A DNA stretch of 64,000 nucleotides from Phaeoceros laevis (lineage: Eukaryota; Anthocerotophyta; Anthocerotopsida; Notothyladales), in contig JBNGIQ010009361.1 in assembly GCA_049999765.1 (NCBI GenBank), positions 71,957 to 135,956 of the forward strand, given 5' to 3'. Position numbers and translations under genes: made by a program. Below the pieces are notes generated by a model. That model was given only the letters and a program-made list of their open reading frames with translations. It was not told where the DNA came from and searched no databases. The number at the start of each line of letters is the position of its first letter. Within the stretch, counting starts at the first letter, position 1. Shown here in pieces: positions 1 to 10,585 of the stretch.

Positions 1-3000
1 ATGCAGAGGCCCTGGCGGCCATGCTGCGCACCAACACTACTCTCACAACACTGGTGATGCGGGGCTCAGGCATTTTCTGGAACGCTATGGTGGTTGAGCA
101 GGGTTTGTCATGTAACAGCAACTTGGAGCACCTTGAGGTCAGCCTCGACCCCGATGGTGCACACGCACTCATGACGTTGCTGCAGCGGCCTGGGGGACCT
201 ATTACTAGTACGGCTACACCAGCTAGCAGCACTTGTCCCTCACAGCTCAAAAGGCTCCGGCTCGGAACCAAGGAAGGTCGAGGCTTCCCCACAGCCACTG
301 CCTTGAGGGACATGCTGGCCTCCAATCGCACCCTGCTCAGCCTCAACCTGACCTATGCTCCTTATTCCAAGGAGGAGTGGGCCACAACCATCCTTCCCGC
401 TCTCGCCAACAACCGGTCCCTTGCAGAGCTCAACCTTTTCGGCTGCCCGGGAGTGGATGGTGAGCTTGTTTATGACGCCTTCTTGGAGATTTTGGAGTCC
501 AACACTTGCCTCCAAAATATCTACCTCCGGAGTACACCTTTGCATGTGGAAGGTAGGGCTGCAGCCGTGGAGGAGCAGATCAAGGCCACCAAGGAGTATA
601 GAGCAGCCTTGAAGGATGTCCCCACCACTCTCACCAACTCATGCCGCCTAGTGCTTTGCGGCTCTCCCTATGCAGGGAAGTCCACACTCCTCGACACCAT
701 GATGCAGCAGCATGGCTATGGGAAGCAACGCTCTGGCTCCTACTATCAACACATAGTGAAGAAGCGTGCAAGTGCCAAGTGGCTATTCAAAGACGACGAC
801 AGGTTTGAGCTTAATAGAACACGGGGGATCGACATTCACCCCTTGAAAATCCAGGATTTGACCATGTGGATGTGGGATTTTGCCGGTCAAACAGAATTTC
901 ATTGTTTGCAAGACTTCATTTTTCCCAACGGCACCAGTGTTCATGCGGCCGGTGCTTTCGTCTTCGTCTTCAACCCCATAGTGGATTCGCATGAGAGCGT
1001 AGGAAGAGGAGGAGGCCCACAGTTAAAAAAGAAGCAACAGTTTGACCACGAGTTTTCCTACTGGCTGAGGTTCATTTGTTCCAACTCCAAACCGCGCCCT
1101 TCTCGAGCATCCAAGCCTTCCGTGTTTGTTGTCATCACACGCAAGGACAAGTTTACAAGTGAAGGGACGAGGCAAGAGATGAGGATGATGGCAAAGGAGT
1201 GGGTTCGGGATATGGCCACCAAATATGAGCACCTCATTGATATGGAAGTTGACAATATGGAAGTTCACAACCTCTTTTTTGTGAATGCTACAGACAAAGA
1301 TGACCCAGAGCTCCAAAAGTTTGTGGACCAGATAGTTAGCTCGCTCAAGAGCAGGATCGGTAATATGGCTAAGGTGCCAACCATTTGTGACGCTGTGGCC
1401 ACAGCTTTGGGCCAAGGAGGACCCGTACAACAGCAACAATTGGAGCCCATCATCTCCATTGATGAGTTTGAGAAGCTTTGCAAATCGGAAGCGAAAAAAT
1501 TGTCTTTAGAACACCTATTTACTAGTACCACAAGTGCGGACAAAGTATCGTCGGCCATGTCGAAAGTTGTTGCTGCATACCTGTGTGATGCAGGGGAGGT
1601 GTTGTACTTCACCGAACTACCTTTCATAGTGAGGAATCCCAGGTGGTTTGCTCATGGGATTCTTGGATACCTCATCGACATTTTCTCCACCCATGACGAC
1701 ACAGGAGGTGCAGATATTAAACCTGGTGGGTGCGCTCTTTGGTGTTGTGTCAAACCAGATCCAAAAATGTCGCCTATGAGTAATGAGGATAGGTTCCAAA
1801 ATGGGGTTGTAAGCAAAGCCTCTCTCTCCGTCTTGCTCAAGGAGGCCCTCAACAAGGTAGGCCTCAACCCTGAGGGAATCAACACAGAGCAGCTCATCCA
1901 ACTCATGGAGCACTTGGATCTGTGCTTTGCCATTGGCGATGGCAGTAAATACTTACTACCAGCCATCTTTAAAGACAAGGATGACAAAGCTGCAAAAGGG
2001 GAGCAGGAGAGGTCGTGGAAGGCGTTGGACGCTTCCTCCTCCACACGCATCTTTGTGACCCGAAGACTTGAGTGCTCCGACCCCATTCGAACTTTTGTCA
2101 CACCCGGTTTCTTCCCGCGCCTGCAAGTCAGTCAATCTTACTCCTCTTGTTCTCTTTAAATTTGCCGCCATGAATCTATTTGCCCATGTTCTTGCAGGTT
2201 TTATACTTTCTTCTTCAGTTCACTTTAACAGATGTCACGATATATAGACTAATCCTTATGTTTACATACGATATCTAGACTAATCCTTATGTTTACATGT
2301 GCAGGTGGTGTTGCACAATAAGGCGGGTAAGTGGGCTAAGGACTACAATATTAATCCAGACACGTGCATCTTGGAGAAGAATTTTTGCCGCCTTCACTTC
2401 AATGGCATGGAGATCCTTGTGGAGCACAGTGGTTCCTCCGGCTACTTTGTGGACATCATGGTCCAGTCTTGCCAGCCTCGTCAGGAAACCATGGCGTTTC
2501 TAGAGTCGCAAATCATCAAGCGCATCCGCCGACTGTGTGCATCCAGGAAAGGATGTCAGGGTGTGACTTTGGCAGAAGCCATCATCCGGCCTGACTGTGT
2601 TGGGGCTCGTGGGATCACATTGTGTCGTTTCCGACAGTCTATATTGATTGACGACCTCAATCGATTGATGACCAGCATCCCCAACTACATTCATAGTTGG
2701 AATGCAGTCAAGGGCGAGGATGGGACTATCATCTTACATGCTGCAGACTACCACTCCAAGCTTCTTCTTGATGGGCAAGACCATGGAGAGGCAGGCCCAA
2801 GCTCAAGCTTTGAGGAAAAAGATGTCAGCGATATGCCCAAGCTCATACTACTGTCAAAACAAGATGTAAGCTGGCCTCGGAACATGGCTGCGAAGGCTAC
2901 AGAGACACTCAAGGCCTGGAGGGCGGAGCCTTTCTGCCTCCATCTGCAGTGTGAATGTCGAGAAGGGCATCATGATGTGCCGGAGCAACCTGGCCGCACC

Positions 3001-3459
3001 TTGTATGTGGCAGACAAACGTTATGTGATGATGCAAGGTGCAGGTGCCCAAGCAGTCGGAGTTGTTGCTGCAGGACTCCTCCTGGCCGGGGGTTTGGTCT
3101 TGCCAGGCCTAAGTGCGATGGGAAGTGTTGCCAGCGGCGTTGCGCAGAAGTACGAGCCGCCTCCTATTTTCCCGTTCGACATTGAGTCCTTGAGCCAGCG
3201 GATAAACCCTGCCCGGCCTAGGAACGTCAAAGTTCCAGCGGAGGCGCTGCGAGAGGAGGTGGAGAAGGATCTGCAAAGCAGCACAGAAGGCAGCTGGTTG
3301 CGTGCGTTTCTCAACCCCGATGCACAAGCTTTCACCACGGATTTCCGGCTCAGAAAGGTGCAATACGTCACTGGTCAGCTGGCAGGGTCCAAGGCTTGGT
3401 TGTGCGATCGGCATTGGACGGAAGGCCGGGATCAGAAGACTCTCAGATGGGTTTTATGA
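1..3459 (+). CDS. LRR-Roc-COR (ROCO, TORNADO1-like) protein, 5' end cut by window
   Basis: Seen: the frame is open from base 3, so the N-terminus lies outside the window; the paralogue at 57122-60283 has about 330 more residues upstream. Exon 1 ends near 2126 and exon 2 starts at 2305, joining in phase 0 as LQ|VVLHN. Order: ribonuclease-inhibitor-type LRRs (to about nt 590), then a Roc GTPase domain with P-loop GSPYAGKS (about nt 659-682), the Roc hallmark WDFAGQTEFH (G3) and ITRKDK (G4), then a COR region (FIVRNPRWFAHGILGYLID, FFPRLQ). After COR comes a long C-terminal region with a Cys/His patch (CECREGHHDV) and a Gly/Ala-rich hydrophobic stretch. Known: plant TORNADO1 has LRR-Roc-COR architecture and is about 1,380 aa; the full gene here would be similar. 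A signalling or scaffold GTPase role is inferred; function is not shown. Confidence 0.85.
2237..2298 (+). repeat. 31-bp tandem duplication at intron 3' end
   Basis: Two adjacent 31-bp units (2237-2267 and 2268-2298), identical except for one base, fill the end of the Roc-COR intron just before the acceptor at 2302-2304. Each unit contains a ctaat branch-point-like motif, so the acceptor has two equivalent candidate branch sites. Confidence 0.85.
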
Positions 3460-4705
3460 TCAGGTGCAAAACCCTCAGAACCAAGGCTCAGAATGGAGAC
3501 TATGTCTAGACAATTCGTCTACGGACACTTTGTACTGCGGAGTGTGTGCCTATGTGCATTGGCTGGACGCCTGGTTGAAGCAATTGTGCCCTGTTGAGAT
3601 GAATCCTTACTACTGATCATGGAGGTCTGAGCAACCTATGTTGGAAGGAACAATGTAGGGTATGGTTGAAAGTACTGTTCGCTGAATTCTCGAGAATCGT
3701 CAAGTCCAGCATCAACTGTGATACTGTGGGAGCATCTAGCCTTGGTATTGTCCAGTCTGTTTCGTATTTTGATGGAAGCGGAGTCTCACTGCTGCTGTTC
3801 TCACCCTTGTGTTCCGTCCTGCAGATGTAGGAAGTTCATCTAGGGGCTTGATCAGGTGCAAATTGAACCCTCAGAACCCAGACTGAGCAGTGGAAGTCCA
3901 CGACGCTGGACCATAGATGTCTGAGGGTGTTCCTGCGATCTGGCTTGCTGGACGACCTGTTAAAGCAATGGTGCAAGAGCACCGAGTAGGAGATGGAGTG
4001 GTACACAAGGAAAATGGTAGCAGCATACCAATTCTGTGTCACCAAAAGTCAAGCTGATTCTGCACCCAGGACAACATTCAGAGCCTTTTATTTCGGGCTA
4101 GTGCTATCCGCTTCTGAAATAACAAGCTCTCCAAAAAAACGACCACGAGGATCCAGTAACCAGGCCATTGCAAAGGCATATTTATTTGCGTGCACCCATT
4201 GTGTGAACTTACATCTCCTGAATACTTAAGTTTGCTAGTCTCGTGGAGGATTTGCTGTGAGTAGCCTAGTCTAAATCACCACGACAGGCGAGGATCAAAG
4301 GCAGGCCCAAATGGTACCCCAGATTCCCCGTACACAGTGATGACAGGGTTGCAGACAAGAATACAACATGAGCTTCGTAGCCCTTCTTCCGAGCATTCAT
4401 CCCCTTCGCCATGCTGTGAGACTTTACATTGGTGGTCCGCGCGCCCACCTCTTCTTATTTGGCTACATGCCACATATTACCTGTAGTGCGCTTCCGAAGT
4501 TGGAGAATTCAGGAGTTGTCCCTTTCCCTGCAATCAGTACACTTTGCATTGTTGTTTAGTTCTGTTTTGCGGTTTGCCAGTGACACCATTGCAGTGAAAT
4601 GGTAGACAGCACTAGATTAGTGCTGTCTACGAAACACGAGAAATAAACTTCTTCTTCTTCTACTACCATGCTGCACCGGACTGCTAATGCCGAAAAACCC
4701 TACAA
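3460..4705. other. Roc-COR 3' flank with internal duplication; no gene seen
   Basis: The segment after the stop (about 3457-3612) recurs in diverged form at about 3848-3990 (shared gatcaggtgcaaa, ccctcagaac, gctggacg, aagcaat blocks). The part from 3610 to about 3790 also matches, inverted, the flank of the second Roc-COR gene at about 56755-56925. I see no convincing coding sequence from 4000 to 4700. The short stretch near 4545-4575 resembles 62755-62785, ahead of a second copy of the PPR 5' end. Confidence 0.6.
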
Positions 4706-7700
4706 TTGCTCCACCTACGGTTGCTCACCGCCAACGGGATGCAGCATCAGCGGTTTTGGATGCCAACAGCCGTGGGGGAGGTTCACATTTTGGAGCTGGA
4801 ACGGCGTTTGAATGTGCCTCCGAGGCAATGGATTTACAACAGCGTCAAATTCGTGCCGTGCAGTTGCTTAGCAGCTAAGGTACGCATACCGGACAATAGC
4901 AGTGCAGTCGAGCGGCAAGAGCTGTTGTGGAGGCAGTATTCGTGGTGGGACTGCAGGACGGACAAGAAGAGCGCCGGCTCTCCCGACTTCAAGCTCAAGG
5001 AGTCGAAGGTGCCCCTATGGCTGAACAACTTTTACAAGCCTGACTGGGTGGATGGGCAGCTGACTGTGTTGGAGAGGCGCACTGGACGGGCTGCTCAGCC
5101 TACATCCAACCCCCTGTTGCACCATGATGCTGGCGCTCCGTCGGCGTCAGGGTGCCAAGGGTACGCAACTGCTCAGGCGGTGAACGAACTGTGTGCGGGT
5201 GGGCAGTTAAGTCGAGCTGTTGACGCTTTGAGTGACTTAGCCGAGACACAATGTCGTGTGTCCACCTCCCTCCTGTACAAAGTCATCAGGGGATGTGGGG
5301 CTGAGAAAAATCTGGTGTTGGGGCGACGACTTGATGATCTCACTGCCGAGCTTGGGTACGGATCCAACTCATTTTTGGGAAACCATCTCTTGCGCATGTA
5401 TGCATGTCAAGGCCGGTTACAGCAGGCGATGCAGGTGTTCAAAAGGGTGGCCAAACCTGATGTATTCATGTGGTTTTCCATTATATCTGCACATGTTGAA
5501 CAGGGAAAACCTGGTGAGGCCATTCAGCTGTACAATGAGATGCGTAGATCAATTTTGGAGCCCAATGGCCACATTTTTGTCGCTGCCCTGCAAGCTTGTG
5601 CAAGAGCGGGAGATTTAGAATCTGGCAGGAAGGTGCACGTTGATGTGTTGGAGAGTTGCATGCAGCACAACTCTTTTGTTTGCACCTGCCTGGTGGACAT
5701 GTATGCAAAATGTGGCCAGTTGGAAGAGGCACGCAAGGTGTTTGACAGTCTCTCCACAAGGAATGCTGTAACATGGACTGCCATGATAAATGGGTATGCT
5801 AAGCAGGGGCTCGGTCCCCAGGCGCTCACATTGTATGCAAGGATGGAGCAGGAGGGCCTGAGTTTAGCAAATGGTGTTACGTTTGCTTGCCTCCTGAAGG
5901 CTTGTGCACGTGCTGGTGCTCTACAACAGGGCAGGCAGCTGCATTTGGAGATCGTGGAAAGGGGACTACTTGAAGGTGACATAGTACTGGGGAACTGTCT
6001 CATAAATATGTATGCCAAATGTGGCCAGTTGGAAGACGCACGCAAGCTCTTTGACAATCTGGCCACAAAAGATGCGGTAACATGGAATGCGATGATAAAT
6101 GGGTATGCTGAGCATGGGCTCGGTCCCCAGGCGCTCGCGTTGTATGCAAGTATTGAGAAGGACGGCTTGATTTTAGCAGACAGTGTTATGTATGTCTGCC
6201 TCCTGAAGGCTTGTACAAGTGCTGGTGCTCTACAACAGGGCAGGCAGCTGCATTCAGAGATTGTGGAAAGAGGACTACTTGAAGGTGACATAGTACTGGG
6301 CACTTGTCTCATAAATATGTATGCAAAATGTGGCCAGTTGGAAGATGCACGCCAAGTGTTTGACAGTCTGTCTTCAAGGACTGCGGTAACATGGACTGCC
6401 ATGATAAATGGGTATGCTGAGAATGAGCTGGGCCCCCAGGCGCTCACATTGTATGCAATGATGGAGCAGGAGGGCCTGATTGTAGCAGACAGTGTGACGT
6501 TTGCTTGCCTGCTGAAGGCTTGTACAAGTGCTGCTGCTCTACAGCAGGGCAGGCAGCTGCATTCAGAGATCGTGGAAAGCGGACTACTTGAAGGCAATGT
6601 AATACTGGGCAACTGTCTCGTAAATATGTACTCAAAATGTGGCCAGTTGGAAGATGCACGTAAAGTGTTTGGCAGTCTGTCCACAAGGAATGGGGTAACA
6701 TGGAATGCCATGATAAATGGGTATGGCACAAACAATGAAGGCCACAAGGCTTTAGCCTGTTTCGAAGAGATGATGGTGGCTGGTATTCAGCCTGATGACA
6801 CCACTTTTACTTGCCTTCTTGTAGCATGCAGTCATGAGGGGCTGGTCAGTAAGGGTCGGCAGTATTTTGATGCCATGGTGAAACAGTATGGCCTCAACCC
6901 GACAACTGAGCATTATAATTGCATGGTTGATCGTTTTGGGCGGGCAGGCCATTTAGGCGAGGCAGAGAAGATGCTTTTATCAGCTGGGTGCAAAGACAAT
7001 GCTGTTGGGTTGATGTCATTGCTCAACGCCTGCAAGAGTCATGGGGATATAGAGCGCGGAGCACGGTGCTTTGAGAGTCTTCTTGAGCTGGACCCTGGAA
7101 AGGCGTCTGCGTATGCGCTTATGGCCAACATGTACGCAGATGCAGACAGGTGGGCGGATGTAGAGAGAATTGAAAGGCTGAGAAAGTCGGCAGGAGCTAG
7201 CAAGAAACCTGCTGTGGCGGACATCGAGGTGAACAAGCAGGTGCATTCCTTTGTTGTGGGGGATGAAAGGAATGACATCTCATGCAAGGTTCGGAGCACA
7301 AACGAACGTTTGAAGGAGGAAGGGAACTATGTGCCACACACCAAGCTGTGTTGAAGCCAGTGTCAGAGAAGGAGAAGGAAGATCAGTTGTGTGGGCATGC
7401 TGAGAAGCTAGCCTTGGCGTTTGGTCTCTTGAACACTCCCGATGGCACACCTCTGCTGGTGACGAAAAACCTGCGGATGTGCGGGGACTGCCACTCTTCC
7501 ACCGAGATCATGTCGAGGGTTGAAAAGAGGGACATCGTTGTGAGGGACGCACACCGTGTGCATCGGTTCGAGGCAGGGTCCTGTACTGTAAGGGTCGGCA
7601 TTGAGGGAGAAGAGATGCTGCCAACTGAAGCATGTCCACCGCATCCATCATCATTTGGTAAGCCACTTCAAAATGTAAACAGCATTGTATGTGCTTTCAC

Positions 7701-7908
7701 CTCCATGCTTGTTTACATTTTTATATGCAAAGTCTTGGAAAGGCTGAAAAGCTGGGGCAATCCCGACCCATTGCGACGCCATCAATTCCTTATGGCGCTA
7801 GCTCCGAAGGCCCGGCCTTGTGGGCCAAAGCCCCGCCAGATGCTCCATGGCCAGATTCCGAAAGTGCACCCTGTGCTTGGACGGACGGCTGCCGCCTCGC
7901 GCTTGTGA
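4706..7908 (+). CDS. PLS-class PPR protein with degenerate DYW domain, frameshifted
   Basis: Seen: one long exon. An N-terminal region is followed by about a dozen PPR motifs in P-L-S order with typical words (NMYAKCGQLEDARKVFD, VTWNAMINGY, LLKACTSAGALQQGRQLH), then E-type motifs up to KLKEEG-like sequence. The frame stops at 7354 (VPHTKLC*), but the next frame continues at once with VLKPVSEKEKEDQLCGHAEKLALAFGLLN, VKNLR-like and CGDCHSS, the DYW deaminase-like core with HxE and CxxC zinc ligands. One missing base near 7348 would restore the family sequence. The end reads GSCTVR and lacks the usual terminal GDYW. Known: PPR-DYW proteins bind organellar RNA and carry out C-to-U editing. So this is a pseudogene, an assembly indel, or two separate products. 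The start at 4706 is the first Met of the frame; an organelle presequence is not obvious. Confidence 0.85.
5630..6760 (+). repeat. 309-bp tandem PLS modules inside the PPR gene
   Basis: The block tgtggccagttggaaga recurs at exactly 309-bp spacing (Met-Tyr-Ala-Lys-Cys codons near 5701, 6010, 6319, 6628). Each 103-aa unit is one P-L-S triplet and neighbouring units are nearly identical at nucleotide level, including synonymous sites. This points to recent unequal exchange or gene conversion. Confidence 0.9.
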
Positions 7909-8537
7909 CCCCGTCAATACTCCGCCGGATGCATGCGTGCTGCTTTTGCCCATTTTCTGGCGCTGTGCGCACACAAGGTGACGTTGCTCCAGGAGGTAGC
8001 ATGTACAGTAGCTGTAAGCGTTTTTGTGTTGTTGTGTTTTAGCAAGAAGAATCCGCCTGCCGCGCACATCGATAGATATCCAAAGCCGACTTGCTGCTTT
8101 TTTGAATGCATCTGCTTTGCAGCTTCTAGATCACTCAATGACCGTGGCTTCATCGACACGTCTCGTCCTGCATGCGGGGCCTACAAATTGAAGTCTTGGG
8201 GTGAACGGATCAATTGTTGGATGCGACTGTGTATGAAGGCTCCAAAACAGCGACAAGGCCAGGCCCTGGGGCGGTCAACCTTGCCTATCTGGACAAGAAC
8301 ATGCATCTTTTCCTTCCATGAGTAACTGAGATGCTCAGGATACTCCCTGCTTAAATGTGCCTCCGGGCCTAGCTAGGCGTTCCATCTCTTCACGCGGTCT
8401 CCAGATAGCCACATCTGCCTGCGAGCAGAGTCTCTGCCTGCCATGGCTTGACAAGATTTCTCAAGGGGATCGAGCCTCTCCGTTTTCTGAAATTGGACGT
8501 TCGATCCAGATCTTGCGCTAGCTAGCTAGCGCCAGCC
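7909..8537. other. intergenic, PPR gene to P450
   Basis: I see no conserved coding sequence. A gctagctagctagc run lies just before the P450 start codon. No clear TATA box was found. Confidence 0.4.
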
Positions 8538-10584
8538 ATGACGTCTCTTGAGACGCCGTTTCTGGTGTTGGATTCGTGGAAGCACGCATCCGACGTGGTG
8601 CAGCAATGGCTGCTGCTGCTTGTGGCGGGAGCAGCGGCGCTGGCAGCAATTTACTGGAGCCGCCAGAGGCAGGGGAGGAAGCAGCAGTTGAGGCTGCCGC
8701 CGGGGCCCAAGGGATGGCCGCTCTTCGGCAACCTAGGCTTGCTGACCAGCAAGGAGCGGCCGCGGCACCAGGTGCTGGACAGCCTGGCCAAGGAGTACGG
8801 CCCCATCATGTTCCTCCGCCTGGGATCCAAGCCTGGGATCGTCATCTCTTCTCCCGAGGTGGCCAAAGAGGTGCTCAAGACCTACGACAAGGAGTTCGCG
8901 TCTCGGCCCCACGTGACTGTGGCGCACACCATGAGCTACGGGGAAGATAGCATACCGTTCAGCTCTTACAGCCCGCACTGGAGGTTCCTCAGGTGATCAA
9001 TTGGCTTGAAATCATGATCGAAGGTGGTCATTTTTTGTTGCAAACTCTGAACAGGAGCTGATCAGCTCACGCTTTAAGCTTTAAGCTGCTGTTGTTGAAG
9101 ATCGCAATTGGTGTTATTGTGATGAAAATTACAGGAGAATTGTCACACAAGAGCTGCTCAGTTTGCAGAGAGTCCAGCAGTTTGAAGCTGTTAGGGCAGA
9201 GGAGACTTCCAGGATGATAAGATCGATCCTGGTGGCCGGCCGCGGCCAAGGCTCGGCTTCGGCAGCACCGCTGGACATGAATCGAAGATCATTCTATCTG
9301 GTGATGAACATGCTGACCGGGATTTTGATGAGCAAGAGGTTCTTTGACGATTCCGCACTCGATCCACAAGCCGAAGCTCACGATCTTTCCAGCAGTGGAT
9401 CACAGGACGAGGTACGTAAGTAGCTTGGCAATGCCTGGTGTGCACCTCGGTCTAATTGCGGACATGTATGAGAGTTGTCAGGTCAGGGAATGTTAACCTT
9501 TTTCTCACAAGGATCGGTATGGGTTCCCTGCTCTTGATTTCTTGAAAGCAGGTGGTGGCTCTGGAATTTAAAGACATGATTGAAGAGGTCTTCTTCCTGG
9601 CTTCCGTTCCCATCATCGGAGACTTCATTCCAGCCCTAGGCTTCCTGGACAGGATAAAAAATTACAAGGCGGCAATGCTGCGAGCACACGATCGATACGA
9701 CACCTTCTGTAACAGCGTGGTGGAGGAACACCGCCGGCAACGCCAGATGTATGGTCCCAAGGCGGAGAAGGACTTTGTGGACATCATGCTCTCCCTGCCG
9801 GGAGAAAACGGTGCCGAAAATCTGGAAGAAAATGTAATCAAATCGCTGCTCATGGTGAGTACAACCTGGCCTAGCTCGTCCTCCTAATTCTTCCACACAC
9901 ATACATGCATGTAGTTCAGTCTCACAATTTTGTCAAATGCTGTGCTCCTGTTTCAAACAGAACATGTTGAATGCGGGAACCGACACGTCCAGCAGCTCCA
10001 TCGAGTGGGGCCTGTCGGAGCTCCTCCGCCACCCGGACGTGCTGCGCAAGGTGCACCAAGAGCTGGACTCCGTGGTAGGAAAAGACAGGGTGGTGACCGA
10101 GGCGGATCTGCCCAGCCTCCCCTACTTCCAGGCGGTGGTGAAGGAGGTGTTCCGGCTGCACCCCCCCGGCCCGCTCTTGGTCCCGCACCTCAACCCGGAG
10201 CCCTGCCGGGTAGCGGGCTACGACGTCCCTGCGGGCACCATCACCTTCATCAACGTGTGGAGCATCTGCCGCAACTCGCAGTGGTGGGACGAGCCGCTGA
10301 GGTTCCGGCCGGAGCGCTTCCTGGGAACCGACATCGACGTGCGGGGGAAGCACTTCGAGCTGCTCACGTTCGGGACGGGCCGGCGGGGGTGTCCTGGGAT
10401 GCACCTGGGCATAGCGGTGGTGCAGCAGACGCTGGCGCGGCTGGTGCACAGCTTCGACTGGTCGTTGCCTCCGGGAGTGGAGCCTCAGGACTTGGACATG
10501 TCGGAGAAGTATTCGATCACCCTGCCGCGAGCTACGCCGTTGTTGGCGTTTGCCCAGCCCCGGCTTGCTCGGCACCTCTACTGA
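8538..10584 (+). CDS. cytochrome P450 monooxygenase, CYP71-clan-like
   Basis: Four exons by splice consensus and phase: 8538-8992, 9135-9411, 9552-9854, 9961-10584, giving 552 aa. Seen: an N-terminal membrane anchor (residues about 20-45, leucine/alanine-rich), proline hinge LPPGPKGWPLFGN, I-helix AGTDTS (about 350), K-helix ExxR in KEVFR (407-410), PERF motif, and haem loop FGTGRRGCPG with the thiolate Cys near 489. Known: this layout is an ER-anchored class II P450 that uses NADPH-P450 reductase. The substrate cannot be read from the sequence; the family looks like the CYP71 clan of secondary metabolism. The third loop position is Thr, a minor departure from the common FG(A/S)GRR. All key motifs are intact. 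It converges with the GEMIN2-like gene downstream. Confidence 0.93.
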
Positions 10585-10585
10585 T

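Noticed and set aside
5524-6747. 407-codon minus-strand open frame
   Set aside because: It is antisense to the repeated PPR modules; its apparent repeats mirror the 309-bp PPR units and it has no domain of its own.
8576-8950. Forward 124-codon frame in P450 exon 1
   Set aside because: Out-of-frame shadow of a GC-rich exon; the P450 frame carries all family motifs.
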